A stretch of DNA of 25,284 bases from Pusillimonas sp. UBA6240 (GCA_002441445.1 DJWC01000004.1:130324-155607); one strand, 5' to 3'; positions 15,914-24,380 are shown, numbered from the stretch's first letter. Notes: generated by a model from the sequence alone, not told the origin. Program-made: numbers and translations.

Positions 15914-16585
15914 ATGTTGCCACGTGACCTGTTTGAACAATTGCGCGACTCAGCGGCGCGAGCATGTGCCCTTCTTAAAATTCTGGCAAACGAAGATCGG
16001 TTTCTTATTCTTTGTCAGCTCACCCAGGGTGAGCGCAATGTCGGACAGTTAGAAGCTGCGCTGGGTATTTCGCAGCCAACGTTATCGCAGCAATTGGCGG
16101 TCTTGCGTGAAGAGCAACTTGTGGCGACACGCAAAGAGGGCAAGTACGTTTATTACACTTTTGCTTGCCGCGAAGCTGCAACGCTTATGGAAACGCTTTC
16201 CATGCTTTATTGCAGACGTGTTTCCACACCACAGTTCATCACGCACACCCGTGATCTTTCAACCTCGTCGCAAATTGCAGAAGAAGACATAAAGAAATTG
16301 ACAGCGGAGGGGTATCGCACCGTCATCTGCTTGCGGCCCGATTCCGAAGCGGAGTCGTTCAGTCATGGCAGTCTGGCGGAAAAGGTGCAATCCGCAGGCA
16401 TGCATTTCGTGTATTTCCCTATCGAAAAAGGAAAAATTACGCCCTCAAAAGTTGCCCAGTTTGGGGAGTTGATCAACGCCAAGAGCGGTCGAGTCCTTGT
16501 CTATTGCCGCGGCGGAACGGTTTCCAGCACGCTTTATCAGTTGTGGGTTGACAGCCAACCCTCGACTCATTTTGTAGGTTCGTAG
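15914..16585 (+). CDS. ArsR persulfide-sensor-like regulator fused to DUF442 domain
   Basis: A 223-residue fusion. Residues ~8-100 are a winged-helix ArsR domain very like BigR/SqrR/YgaV (ALGISQPTLSQQLAVLRE is almost the BigR recognition helix). The two redox cysteines are present as C34 (LILCQL) and C100 (MLYCR). They are 66 residues apart, the same spacing as C42/C108 in BigR and C41/C107 in SqrR, which form the regulatory sulfide bridge. Residues ~107-208 are a DUF442/TIGR01244 phosphatase-like domain (DIKKLTAEGYRTVICLRPDS, VYCRGGTVSS). In that loop the Cys is kept (C198) but the usual Arg is Val (V203), and the protein ends ~25 residues early for the domain. Probably a reactive-sulfur-responsive repressor of the genes behind it. 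The start is uncertain: ATG 15914 or GTG 15890. Confidence 0.8.
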   Translation: MLPRDLFEQLRDSAARACALLKILANEDRFLILCQLTQGERNVGQLEAALGISQPTLSQQLAVLREEQLVATRKEGKYVYYTFACREAATLMETLSMLYCRRVSTPQFITHTRDLSTSSQIAEEDIKKLTAEGYRTVICLRPDSEAESFSHGSLAEKVQSAGMHFVYFPIEKGKITPSKVAQFGELINAKSGRVLVYCRGGTVSSTLYQLWVDSQPSTHFVGS

Positions 16586-16662
16586 AGCAAGACCATTCTA
16601 TCCCTTGCTGTGTGGGGATACGAAGGGTCGTACATACATAGTATCGGACGGAGGCAAGTGAA

Positions 16663-17655
16663 ATGAAGATCTGCAAATTGTTCATGGGCCGCTTCATGGC
16701 TTTCATGTTGTTGGGTTTTGCTACTGCTCCATGGGCGGTCTGCGCGGCGTCTTGGCCCGACCGGCCGATACATGTCATCACGCCATTTCCAGTTGGCGGC
16801 ATAAATGACATTGTTATCCGCGCTGTTTCGGAAAAAATGTCCGAAGACCTTGGGCAGCCCATCGTTATTGAGCAAAAGATAGGGGCTGGGGGCAATATCG
16901 GTACAAGCTTCGTCGCGGCCAGCAAGCCGGACGGATACACTTGGCTTGCTTCTTCTTTTCCAGTCTTGAGCGTGGCCCCGGTCTTGTATAAAGATCCGCC
17001 CTTCGATCCTATTAAAGATTTCCGCGCGGCAGCAAAACTCGCCGTCGTGCCCAACGTATTGGTTGCATATCCCGGCCTGGGCGTAAAAAGTGTCGACGAC
17101 CTTGTTGAATATGGCAAGAAGCATCCACAAGCCTTGTTTTATGGCAGTCCCGCCAAAGGCAGTTCTGCCAATATTGCAACCGAAGAGCTCAAGCGCATTG
17201 CGGGCTTTAACGCCAGTCAGGTCATATACAAAGGCGCCGCGCCGGCGCTCACGGATCTGATAAGTGGCCGCATTCAGTTTACCCAGACAGCCGTTTCGCT
17301 TGCTGCCCCGCAAATCAAGGCGGGGAAACTCCAGCCCCTAGCCGTCATGTCGCTGGAGCCTTCACCATTGTTGCCTGACGTCCCCACGATGAAGGGGTCA
17401 AAGTATAGCGCCGCCATTGTTGAGCCATGGTATGGCATCCATGTCCCGGCGGGTACACCCGGGGCGATAGTGGAACGGATCAATCAAGCGGCAATCAAGG
17501 CGTTGGCATCCCCGGATGTTCAGCAGAAGCTCAATAACGTGGGTGGAACGGCGGCGGGCCCGCTGTCGCCGCAGGAAGTTGACAATGAAACACGGGCGGA
17601 GGTCCAGCGATGGCAGGCGCTTGCCAAAGTGGTCGATTTGGGGGGCGAAAACTGA
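16663..17655 (+). CDS. Bug-family tripartite tricarboxylate-type solute receptor
   Basis: An intact 330-residue periplasmic receptor. The signal peptide spans about residues 1-28 (FMAFMLLGFATAPWAVCA). The mature part begins SWPDRPIHVITPFPVGGIND, where the family usually has PFPPGG.xD, the loop that contacts the carboxylate through water. Later motifs NVLVAYPGLGVKSVDDL, YGSPAKGSSANIATEEL and LPDVPTMKG are all family-typical. Bug proteins bind small carboxylates, amides or similar acids; most lack adjacent TctAB membrane genes, as here, and may act with a distant permease or as sensors. The ribosome site GGAGG is strong. It lies 77 bp behind the ArsR-DUF442 gene and 75 bp before the CoA ligase, suggesting one transcript. 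Confidence 0.92.
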   Translation: MKICKLFMGRFMAFMLLGFATAPWAVCAASWPDRPIHVITPFPVGGINDIVIRAVSEKMSEDLGQPIVIEQKIGAGGNIGTSFVAASKPDGYTWLASSFPVLSVAPVLYKDPPFDPIKDFRAAAKLAVVPNVLVAYPGLGVKSVDDLVEYGKKHPQALFYGSPAKGSSANIATEELKRIAGFNASQVIYKGAAPALTDLISGRIQFTQTAVSLAAPQIKAGKLQPLAVMSLEPSPLLPDVPTMKGSKYSAAIVEPWYGIHVPAGTPGAIVERINQAAIKALASPDVQQKLNNVGGTAAGPLSPQEVDNETRAEVQRWQALAKVVDLGGEN

Positions 17656-17730
17656 CCGTTGGAGCTGAATGAAGTGAAACAGGACGATGGGCTTGCGGTT
17701 CATTCGTATGGAATTGAAAGGAATAGGCTA

Positions 17731-19836
17731 ATGCAATTAACAGAAACGCACGCCCGGCTTGCGACGGTAGCTGAACTCATGAACCCTGCGTCTGTGGCGA
17801 TCGTGGGTGCCTCTGAAGATCGCCGAAAATTCGGCGGTCGCATACTTTATGTCCTGAAAAATCAAGGCTATAGAGGCGTAGTTTTTCCGATCAATCCCGC
17901 GCGCGAAACAATTTTAGAATATAAGGCCTATCCATCCATTTTGGACGTGCCATCGCCGCCTGATTTGGTGATCCTTGCGATTCCCCGCGACTATGTGGTC
18001 CAAGCGATTTCTGACTGCGGCGATATGGGTGTGAAAGGCGTCATTGTCGTCACCTCCGGCTTCTCCGAGGCGGGTGATGAGGGTGCGCGCCTTGAACGCC
18101 AGATGCTTGACGTTGCCCATGCAAAGCGTGTCCGGATCATAGGCCCCAATGGAATCGGAATTGTGAGTCCGGCGAATCAATTCTCATTGTCGCCCGCGGT
18201 GTCGCTTGTGGATCGTCCCGCGCTGAAGGGCCATATTGGCCTTGCCAGCCAGAGCGGGGCGGTGATGGGTACGATGATCGACCGTGGAAACAGCCTGAAC
18301 ATCGGCTATTCCCATTGCGTCTCTGTAGGTAATCAGGCCGATCTGGATTTTTGCGACTTTGTGGACTTCATGATCGAAGATCCTGCAACGCACGTCATTT
18401 GTACCTATGTCGAAGGAATCAAGCAGCCGGACCTTTTTCTTCGTACGGCTGAACGCGCGCAAAGGGCGGGAAAGCCTTGGCTGCTTATGAAATCGGGAAG
18501 AACAGACGCTGGCGCTGCCACTGCCTTCTCTCACACCGCCAGCATGGCATCGAACCAAGCAGTACTGGATGGTGTATGCAGGAAATACGGCATCATTCAG
18601 ATCGATGACATGGACGGTATGCTGGTCGCAGCGGCTGGCTGGGCCAAGTACCCTGATCTGCGAATCCGCTCGGTGGCTGTACTCTCTCCTTCGGGTGGTG
18701 GATGCACCATTGCTGCCGACCGGCTCACGGACATCGATGTGCCGTTGGCTGCATTCTCCGAACCGACCCTATCGACTCTTTCCGCTTTCTTTGACGGACC
18801 AGTGCGTAATCCCGTCGATATCGGGGCTGCGAACGATGGCGCAGCCATGAGTTATGTCGAGAAGATTCATCAGGCGGTTCTCGAGGATGCCGAGGTGGAT
18901 CTGGTGCTTTCTGTCGTGACCAATGCGCCAATTCTCACACAGGTCGGGGCGATGATCGGAAATGCCGCGGCGCGTGTAGCCAAACCCATGCTGGCCGTCG
19001 TGCTGCCGGGCGGCTACGCGGACGGTGCCCGCGAACAGCTTACCCGGGCGCTAGTTCCGCAAACGAACTCGCTGGATGCCGCCATGCGGGCCATTCAAGC
19101 TTGGGCGGCCTGGACTGGGCGTACCGCAGCGAGTGTCGCTGTCCGGCCCCATGGCATGGCCGCATCAGACTTGACGCCCACTGGGCGCCTGAATGAAGAG
19201 CAGGTCAAAGATCTGTTACGCCAATATGGCATTCGGGTAAATGAAGGGCGGGTTGCGATCACACCGGATGATGCGGCGACCACCGCCCAAGTGCTGCGGG
19301 CGCCTTATGTCGTGAAGGTGCTGAGCGATGACATCAGTCATAAAACCGAGGTCGGGGGAGTGGTTCTGAGGCTGGGAAACACTGATGACGTGCGGCAGGC
19401 GGCGGCGAGCATGTTGAACCGCGTAGCTGAAAAGAAGCCTGATGCCAAGATCGACGGATTTCTCGTGCAAGAGTTTGTGGACGGCGAGCTTGAGCTACTG
19501 CTCGGGCTCAAAAAGGATGCGCAATTCGGTGTGTGCCTTGCCGTTGGCGCCGGCGGAATCCTGACCGAAATGCTGCATGATGTTATTTTTGCGCCGTGTC
19601 CGCTATCGAAAGAAGACGCCAACACCCTCTTGCGTCAGTTGAAGGTGGGATCGATGTTTAGTGGCGTGCGTGGTGGTCCGCCCCTGGATATCGATGCTGT
19701 GGCAGATGCAATCGTCCGCCTGAGCTGGTTGGGGCACGACCTGCGGGATCGTTTGCAGGAGCTGGACATCAATCCATTGCTTGTATTGCCGAAAGGGGCC
19801 GGATGCGTAGCTATTGACGGGCGGGCGCTGCTGGGT
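17731..19836 (+). CDS. Acyl-CoA ligase, ADP-forming (acetate-CoA ligase family)
   Basis: About 702 residues; the alpha and beta parts of a nucleoside-diphosphate-forming acyl-CoA synthetase in one chain. Order: CoA-binding Rossmann domain (MNPASVAIVGASEDRRKFGG), succinyl-CoA-ligase-like domains (IGLASQSGAVMGTMIDRG; the phosphorylated His is H268 in FSHTAS), then a C-terminal ATP-grasp (APYVVKVLSDDISHKTEVGG, DGFLVQEFVDGELELLLGLK). It makes an acyl-CoA from an organic acid and ATP through a phospho-histidine, giving ADP. The family covers acetate, pimelate, phenylacetate-type acids and others, so the substrate is open. The ATG at 17731 has AAAGGA eight bases upstream; an earlier in-frame TTG at 17659 has no such site. 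The frame closes with TGA at 19837-19839. It lies between the receptor and the crotonase. Confidence 0.9.
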
Positions 19837-19911
19837 TGATCTGGCTTGTCCATTCGTCGAGGAGCGCTTTTGTTGGTTTAACCACAGTCTTTTGAAGCTG
19901 GGAGTGTAGAC

Positions 19912-20646
19912 ATGGAAGTAACGTACGATTCACGCGACGGCATCGCCTTAATCACGATCAACAGGCCGCAAAGGCGTAATGCCATGAATCCCGCTGTCGT
20001 CAAAGGGCTGACGCAGGCGTGGCAGCGCTTCGATGCCGAGGACGATCGGGTGGCGGTGCTTACGGGGGCGGGGAACGAGGCGTTTTGCGCAGGTGCTGAT
20101 CTCAAGGAACTGCCGGGCGAAGTATGGCGCGCGTTGCCCAATTTCGCTGTTCAGACGGACAAGCCCATTATTGCTGCGTTAAGCGGGTATGCTGTTGGGG
20201 TGGGTTGCACGTTGTCGCTTTACTCGGACATGATCGTCGCCAGTGAATCCACTCAGTTCATATACCCCGAAGCCAAGGTCGGTATGTTCCAGGGCATTAT
20301 GGGCGGATTTCCAAAGAAGCTGCCCTACGCGGTGGGGCTCGAATGGATCATGACCGGCGACCCCATGTCTGCGCAACGCGCCTACGAACTCGGCTTTGTC
20401 AATCGGGTATGCGAGGTTGGCCAGCAAGTGGACGTGGCGTTGCAATTGGCGCGCAAGATCGCTTCAGGGGCGCCGCTGGTTGTGCGCGCCATGAAGCACC
20501 TCGCACTCAAGACGTTGCCAGCAAGTCCTATGGATGACTTCTACCCTCAAAAGCGAATGCTCGATGCCATCGCAAAAAGCCAAGACGCTGAAGAGGGTGT
20601 GCGTGCATTTAACGAAAAGCGCAAGGCAAACTTCATGGGAAGTTAG
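19912..20646 (+). CDS. Enoyl-CoA hydratase/isomerase (crotonase) family enzyme
   Basis: A 244-residue crotonase-fold protein. The oxyanion motif AFCAGADLKEL (58-66) and the second loop GYAVGVGCTLSLYSD (92-106) are clear. Aligned with rat enoyl-CoA hydratase, the second catalytic glutamate (E164) is kept as E120 in IYPEAKVG. The first (E144, in GGGCE) is replaced by T100 and the adjacent Gly141 by V97. One-glutamate crotonases are often isomerases, hydrolases or decarboxylases rather than hydratases, so the reaction is uncertain. It probably acts on the acyl-CoA made by the ligase 72 bp upstream. GGGAG lies about nine bases before the ATG. It is the last plus-strand gene of the cassette; no clear terminator follows. 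Confidence 0.88.
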   Translation: MEVTYDSRDGIALITINRPQRRNAMNPAVVKGLTQAWQRFDAEDDRVAVLTGAGNEAFCAGADLKELPGEVWRALPNFAVQTDKPIIAALSGYAVGVGCTLSLYSDMIVASESTQFIYPEAKVGMFQGIMGGFPKKLPYAVGLEWIMTGDPMSAQRAYELGFVNRVCEVGQQVDVALQLARKIASGAPLVVRAMKHLALKTLPASPMDDFYPQKRMLDAIAKSQDAEEGVRAFNEKRKANFMGS

Positions 20647-20729
20647 AACGAAAATACGTCTTGCTGTGGTTATATGTGCTTGCGGCCTCAAAAGTACCGC
20701 TATGAAAGTGATAGCCAGTTCCGTGGGCG

Positions 20730-21596
20730 CTAAAACTGGTTAATGGGAATCTTTAGATAGCGCACGCCATTGTCTTCGGGGGGAGGGCACTGGCCCGCGC
20801 GGATATTGATCTGGATGGCGGGCAGGATCAGCACGGGCATGTCCAGCGTCTTGTCGCGCGCCGTGCGCATGGCGACGAATTCATCTTCGCTGATGCCGTC
20901 GCGCACATGGATGTTGTTGGCGCGCTGCTCGGCCACGGTACAGCAGCACTGGCGGTCGCGGCCTTCGGGCGGGTAGTCGTGGCACAGATACAGCCGGGTG
21001 TCGCCGGGAAAGCCCAGCAGCCTTTTGATGGAGCGGTACAGCGTGTTTGCGTCGCCGCCCGGGAAATCGCAGCGCGCGGTCCCCACGTCGGGCATGAACA
21101 GCGTATCGCCGGTGAATATACCCAGCCCGTCCACATGATAGGCCAGGTCGGCGGGCGTATGGCCGGGCACATGCAGCGCCTTGACCTGCATGGACCCGAT
21201 CAGGAATGTTTCCCCGTCGGCGAATAGCTGGTCGAATTGGGAGCCGTCGGATGCAAGGTCGTCTTTCAGGTTGAAGATGCCCTTGAAGACCGATTGCACT
21301 TGCTTGATATGCTCGCCTATGGCGATGCGGCCGCCCAGCTTTCTTTTGAGATAGTGCGCCGCCGAAAGATGGTCGGCGTGCGCATGCGTTTCCAGTATCC
21401 ACTGGACTTGCAGCCCTTCGCCTTGCACGAAATCGATGATGGCGTCCGCCGACGCCGTGTCGACGCTGCCCGATTTCGGATCGTAATCCAGCACCGAATC
21501 AATGATGGCGCAGGCGGTTTCGCCCGGCCGGTGGACGACATAGGAAAACGTGGCGGTGTGTTGGTCGAAAAAAACCTGGACCTTGGGCGGCGGCAT
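20730..21596 (-). CDS. ETHE1/Blh-like metallo-beta-lactamase-fold enzyme, probable persulfide dioxygenase
   Basis: A 288-residue hydrolase-fold protein. The metal site HAHADH (71-76) is joined by further ligands in VPGHTPADL, FTGDTLFMP and CHDYPPEG. The stretch GTARCDFPGGDANTLYRSI is the signature of the ETHE1/Blh group, which binds one iron and oxidises glutathione persulfide to sulfite. The ending VRYLKIPINQF is also Blh-like. Unlike Blh of Xylella and Agrobacterium it has no DUF442 domain; such a domain occurs instead in the ArsR fusion 4.1 kb away. An unusual CCC triplet (RQCCCTVAE) follows the active-site region. The start at 21596 has GAGGAG eight bases upstream; the longer frame does not. 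It is divergent from the tautomerase gene. Confidence 0.86.
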   Translation of the reverse strand: MPPPKVQVFFDQHTATFSYVVHRPGETACAIIDSVLDYDPKSGSVDTASADAIIDFVQGEGLQVQWILETHAHADHLSAAHYLKRKLGGRIAIGEHIKQVQSVFKGIFNLKDDLASDGSQFDQLFADGETFLIGSMQVKALHVPGHTPADLAYHVDGLGIFTGDTLFMPDVGTARCDFPGGDANTLYRSIKRLLGFPGDTRLYLCHDYPPEGRDRQCCCTVAEQRANNIHVRDGISEDEFVAMRTARDKTLDMPVLILPAIQINIRAGQCPPPEDNGVRYLKIPINQF

Positions 21597-21738
21597 GTGG
21601 ACTCCTCGATGGCTGCATGGCGGCGAGGCCCGCGCGGATGCGGCCGGCCCGGGTGGCTGAAGAGGCCGAGGCGGGCTTGTGCACCACGCCGCCATAAAGC
21701 GATAATCACGGCTCAACCTTACACCATCAAGAGGCCAT

Positions 21739-22113
21739 ATGCCATACGTTACGATTTCCGCGAGCCCTCGTCTTACTTCGGATCAAAAGCGCGAACTATT
21801 GCAGCGCAGCAGCGATGCCGTCGTTCAAAGCATCGGGGCGCCTGTCGCAAGCGTGCGCGTGATGCTGTATGACCTGCCGGAGGGCCACTACCTGAATGCC
21901 GGTAAATTCGACACCCAGGCCTTGATGTTTCTCGTGGAGCTGATCACCGGCCGCAGCGACGAACAGAAAGAGGCGCTGATCGCCGCCTTGAGCCGCGCCG
22001 GCCACGAAGCCACGGGCGTGCCGGAAAGCGAAGTGCGGGTTCGCGTCATCGATTTTCCCAAGGCCAATATGGGTCTGGCGGGCGGCATCAGCGCCCGCGC
22101 CACCGGCCGCTAG
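21739..22113 (+). CDS. Two-domain tautomerase (4-oxalocrotonate tautomerase superfamily)
   Basis: 124 residues carrying two beta-alpha-beta tautomerase units in tandem. Proline directly follows the initiator Met (MPYVTISASPRLTSDQK), giving the catalytic N-terminal Pro after Met removal. The first unit ends at SVRVMLYD. The second begins ALMFLVELITGRSDEQKEAL and ends SEVRVRVIDFPKANMG, with no proline at its own start. The enzyme should catalyse keto-enol shifts on a small unsaturated or oxo-acid; the substrate is unknown. AAGAGG lies about six bases upstream. The stop is followed after only four bases by the DUF924 gene, so the two are probably co-translated. Confidence 0.85.
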   Translation: MPYVTISASPRLTSDQKRELLQRSSDAVVQSIGAPVASVRVMLYDLPEGHYLNAGKFDTQALMFLVELITGRSDEQKEALIAALSRAGHEATGVPESEVRVRVIDFPKANMGLAGGISARATGR

Positions 22114-22117
22114 CGCC

Positions 22118-22669
22118 ATGGGCCGCGAGCAGTACGCGCAGGCGGACGAAGTACTGGCCTTCTGGATGGAAGCCGGGGCGGACGCCTGGTTCGCCAAGAA
22201 TGCGGACTTCGACCGGCGTTTTCGCGAGCGCTTCATGGACCTGCATTTTGCCGCCGCCCGGCGGGAACTGGAACACTGGCTGGACGATGCCGATGCCGCC
22301 CTGGCTCTGATATTGCTGCTGGACCAGTTTCCGCGCAATGCATTTCGCGACACGCCGCATATGTACGCGACCGACAGCCTCGCCCGCAAATACGCCAAGC
22401 TGTCCATAGCCCGCGGCCATGCCACGCAATTGCGGGCGCCGCTGGCGCTGTTTCTGTGCGTGCCTTTCATCCATTCGGAAGATCTCGACGACCAGCGCCG
22501 CGGCGTCCAGTTGTACAAGCAGTATGCGCCCGAGAATCTGGCGTTCGCCGAAGAGCATTGCGACATCATCGCCTGCTATGGGCGCTTTCCCCATCGCAAT
22601 GTCATCCTGGGCAGGGAAAGCACCCGCCAGGAACTGGATTTTCTGCGCCAGGGCGGGTTCGCCGGCTGA
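22118..22669 (+). CDS. DUF924 family protein
   Basis: 183 residues, all-alpha, fitting the DUF924 family: an opening VLAFWMEAGADAWFAKNADFD, the central LDQFPRNAFRDTPHMYATD, LFLCVPFIHSEDLDDQ, and a closing CDIIACYGRFPHRNVILGRE. The family has a TPR-like fold and is widespread in proteobacteria. Its biochemical function is not known, and I do not infer one. It starts four bases after the tautomerase stop without its own Shine-Dalgarno, so translational coupling is likely. It converges with norR, with 62 bp between the stops; that gap holds a GCCGGC hairpin but no T-run. Confidence 0.88.
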   Translation: MGREQYAQADEVLAFWMEAGADAWFAKNADFDRRFRERFMDLHFAAARRELEHWLDDADAALALILLLDQFPRNAFRDTPHMYATDSLARKYAKLSIARGHATQLRAPLALFLCVPFIHSEDLDDQRRGVQLYKQYAPENLAFAEEHCDIIACYGRFPHRNVILGRESTRQELDFLRQGGFAG

Positions 22670-22731
22670 GGCGGCCCCGAGGCTTGCCGTTCCTGCTATT
22701 CCGGCCGCTCCCGTGCGCCGGCTCGCGCCGG

Positions 22732-24378
22732 CTATTTCAAGCCCAGCTTCCTGGCCAGCTTGTGCAGGTTGCTGGAATCGAGCTGTAGGGCCCGGGCGGC
22801 CTGGGTCCAATTCTGCCCGGTGCTTGCCAAGGCCTGAAGGACGGCGCTGCGCTGGGCGGCATCGACCGCCTCGCGCAGCGGCAGGATGACGGCCGGCGGC
22901 TTTTGCGGGCTGGCGGGCGGCATGGCGGCCTGTGAGCCATAAAAGGGTTCCGGCGCATAAAGATCGTCGTCATCGTTGTTGTCGGCGCCGGCCTGGCCCG
23001 GGGCGTCGGCCGCGCCCGCCCCGCGCGCGACGTTGATTTCCTGGAATCCGGGAGCCGGGCTTGCGGCGATGCCCACGTCGAGCACATCGGGGCCCAATGT
23101 CAGTATCTGGTCGCGCGATGCGCCGCGGCTAAGCATTTTCAGGGACGCGCGGCTGATGACGTGTTCGAGCTCGCGCACATTGCCCGGCCAGGAATAATTC
23201 ATCAGCGCCTGCTCGGCGATATACGACAGCCGCAGGCCGCGCAGGCCCAGCCGGGCGCGGCTCAGCTCCAGGAAATGGCCGGCCAGTATCAGTATGTCCC
23301 GGCCCCGTTCGCGCAATGGCGGGATGTGCACGGGATAGACCGACAGGCGGTGATAGAGGTCGGCGCGGAAATCGCCGGACAGGGTGTGATCCTTCAGCTG
23401 CCGATTGGTTGCCGCGATGATGCGCACGTCCGTCTTGATGACGTCGTCGGTGCCCAGGCGCTGGACTTCGCCGTTCTGCAAGGCGCGCAGCAGTTTGGCT
23501 TGTACGGACAGCGGCAATTCGCCCACCTCGTCCAGGAACAGGGTGCCGCCCTGCGCGGCCTCGAAACGCCCCGCGCGATCGCTGACGGCGCCCGAGAACG
23601 CGCCCTTCACGTGGCCGAAGAGTTCGCTTTCGGCCAGCGATTCGGGCAGGGCCGCGCAATTGACGTGGACCATGGGCTTATGGCTGCGCCGTGAATGGCG
23701 ATGCAGGCGCCGCGCGAACAAGTCCTTGCCGACGCCTGTTTCGCCCAGCAGCAGAACGGGAAGGTCCGAGTCGGCCACTACGTCCAGTTCGTGCAGCAGC
23801 TGCGAAATCGCCGGACTCTCGCCCAGCAGCTCGTGCTCGTCGATGAGCTGCAGCGAGCCGCTGACCGTGCTGCCCAGTTGCCTGAGGCTGCGGTTTTCTT
23901 TTTCCAGCGCCGAAATGCGTATGGCCGCTTCCAGCATCATGGCATAGCGCTTCAATTCAACCAGGCCGGCGTCGCTGAATGTGCCGGTCTTCAATGCGTC
24001 CAGCGTGATGGCGCCCCACAGCCGGCCCTCGGTGTACAAGCTGACGCCCAGGCAGTCGTGCACGGGCAGGGGGGTGCCTTTTTTGTCGTCCAGCAGCCCA
24101 TCGTAAGGGTCGGGCAGGACGCTGCCCGGCTCGAACCAGGTGGGTTCGCGCCGGGCCAATATGGTTGCAAAGCGCGGATGCTGGGCGACGACGAAACGCC
24201 GCCCCAGGGCTTCGTGGGCCAGGCCGGAAGCCGCCACGAGGCGCAGGCTGTCGGTATCCAGGCTGAGCAGGCCGACGGCGTCGCAATGGAAGTGTTCACG
24301 CAATGTATGTACCGCGCGCTGCAGACGTACGGCGTCCGGCAGATCGGTGACGAGGTCGGCAAGCAGCATCTGATCCAT
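22732..24378 (-). CDS. norR: NorR, nitric-oxide-sensing sigma-54 activator
   Basis: 548 residues in three domains. The GAF domain (1-150) keeps the E. coli NorR iron ligands: R69 (HPRF), D90 and D93 (LPDPYDG), H107 (PVHDC) and D127 (TLDAL). The AAA+ domain has Walker A GETGVGKD (212-219), Walker B TLFLDEVGEL (~279-288) and R-fingers in FRADLYHR. The sigma-54 contact loop reads GAFSGA (259-264) where most activators have GAFTGA. A Fis-type HTH ends the protein (WTQAARALQLDSSNLHKLAR). The linker before it is long and acidic (DNNDDDD). NO binding to the GAF iron relieves repression of the ATPase. NorR boxes lie directly upstream and in front of norA-norB. The start lacks a Shine-Dalgarno and is seven bases from a TATAAT. 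Confidence 0.93.
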   Translation of the reverse strand: MDQMLLADLVTDLPDAVRLQRAVHTLREHFHCDAVGLLSLDTDSLRLVAASGLAHEALGRRFVVAQHPRFATILARREPTWFEPGSVLPDPYDGLLDDKKGTPLPVHDCLGVSLYTEGRLWGAITLDALKTGTFSDAGLVELKRYAMMLEAAIRISALEKENRSLRQLGSTVSGSLQLIDEHELLGESPAISQLLHELDVVADSDLPVLLLGETGVGKDLFARRLHRHSRRSHKPMVHVNCAALPESLAESELFGHVKGAFSGAVSDRAGRFEAAQGGTLFLDEVGELPLSVQAKLLRALQNGEVQRLGTDDVIKTDVRIIAATNRQLKDHTLSGDFRADLYHRLSVYPVHIPPLRERGRDILILAGHFLELSRARLGLRGLRLSYIAEQALMNYSWPGNVRELEHVISRASLKMLSRGASRDQILTLGPDVLDVGIAASPAPGFQEINVARGAGAADAPGQAGADNNDDDDLYAPEPFYGSQAAMPPASPQKPPAVILPLREAVDAAQRSAVLQALASTGQNWTQAARALQLDSSNLHKLARKLGLK

Positions 24379-24380
24379 GG

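Noticed and set aside
20715..20739. CCAGTT / AACTGG inverted repeat as the terminator of the crotonase cassette
   Set aside because: Only six pairs with a 13-nt loop, no T-run, and it overlaps the stop codon of the opposite gene.
22717..22732. GCCGGC-TCGC-GCCGGC hairpin between the convergent DUF924 and norR genes as a bidirectional terminator
   Set aside because: Position is right, but there is no T-run; a six-base G/C palindrome is common in this genome.
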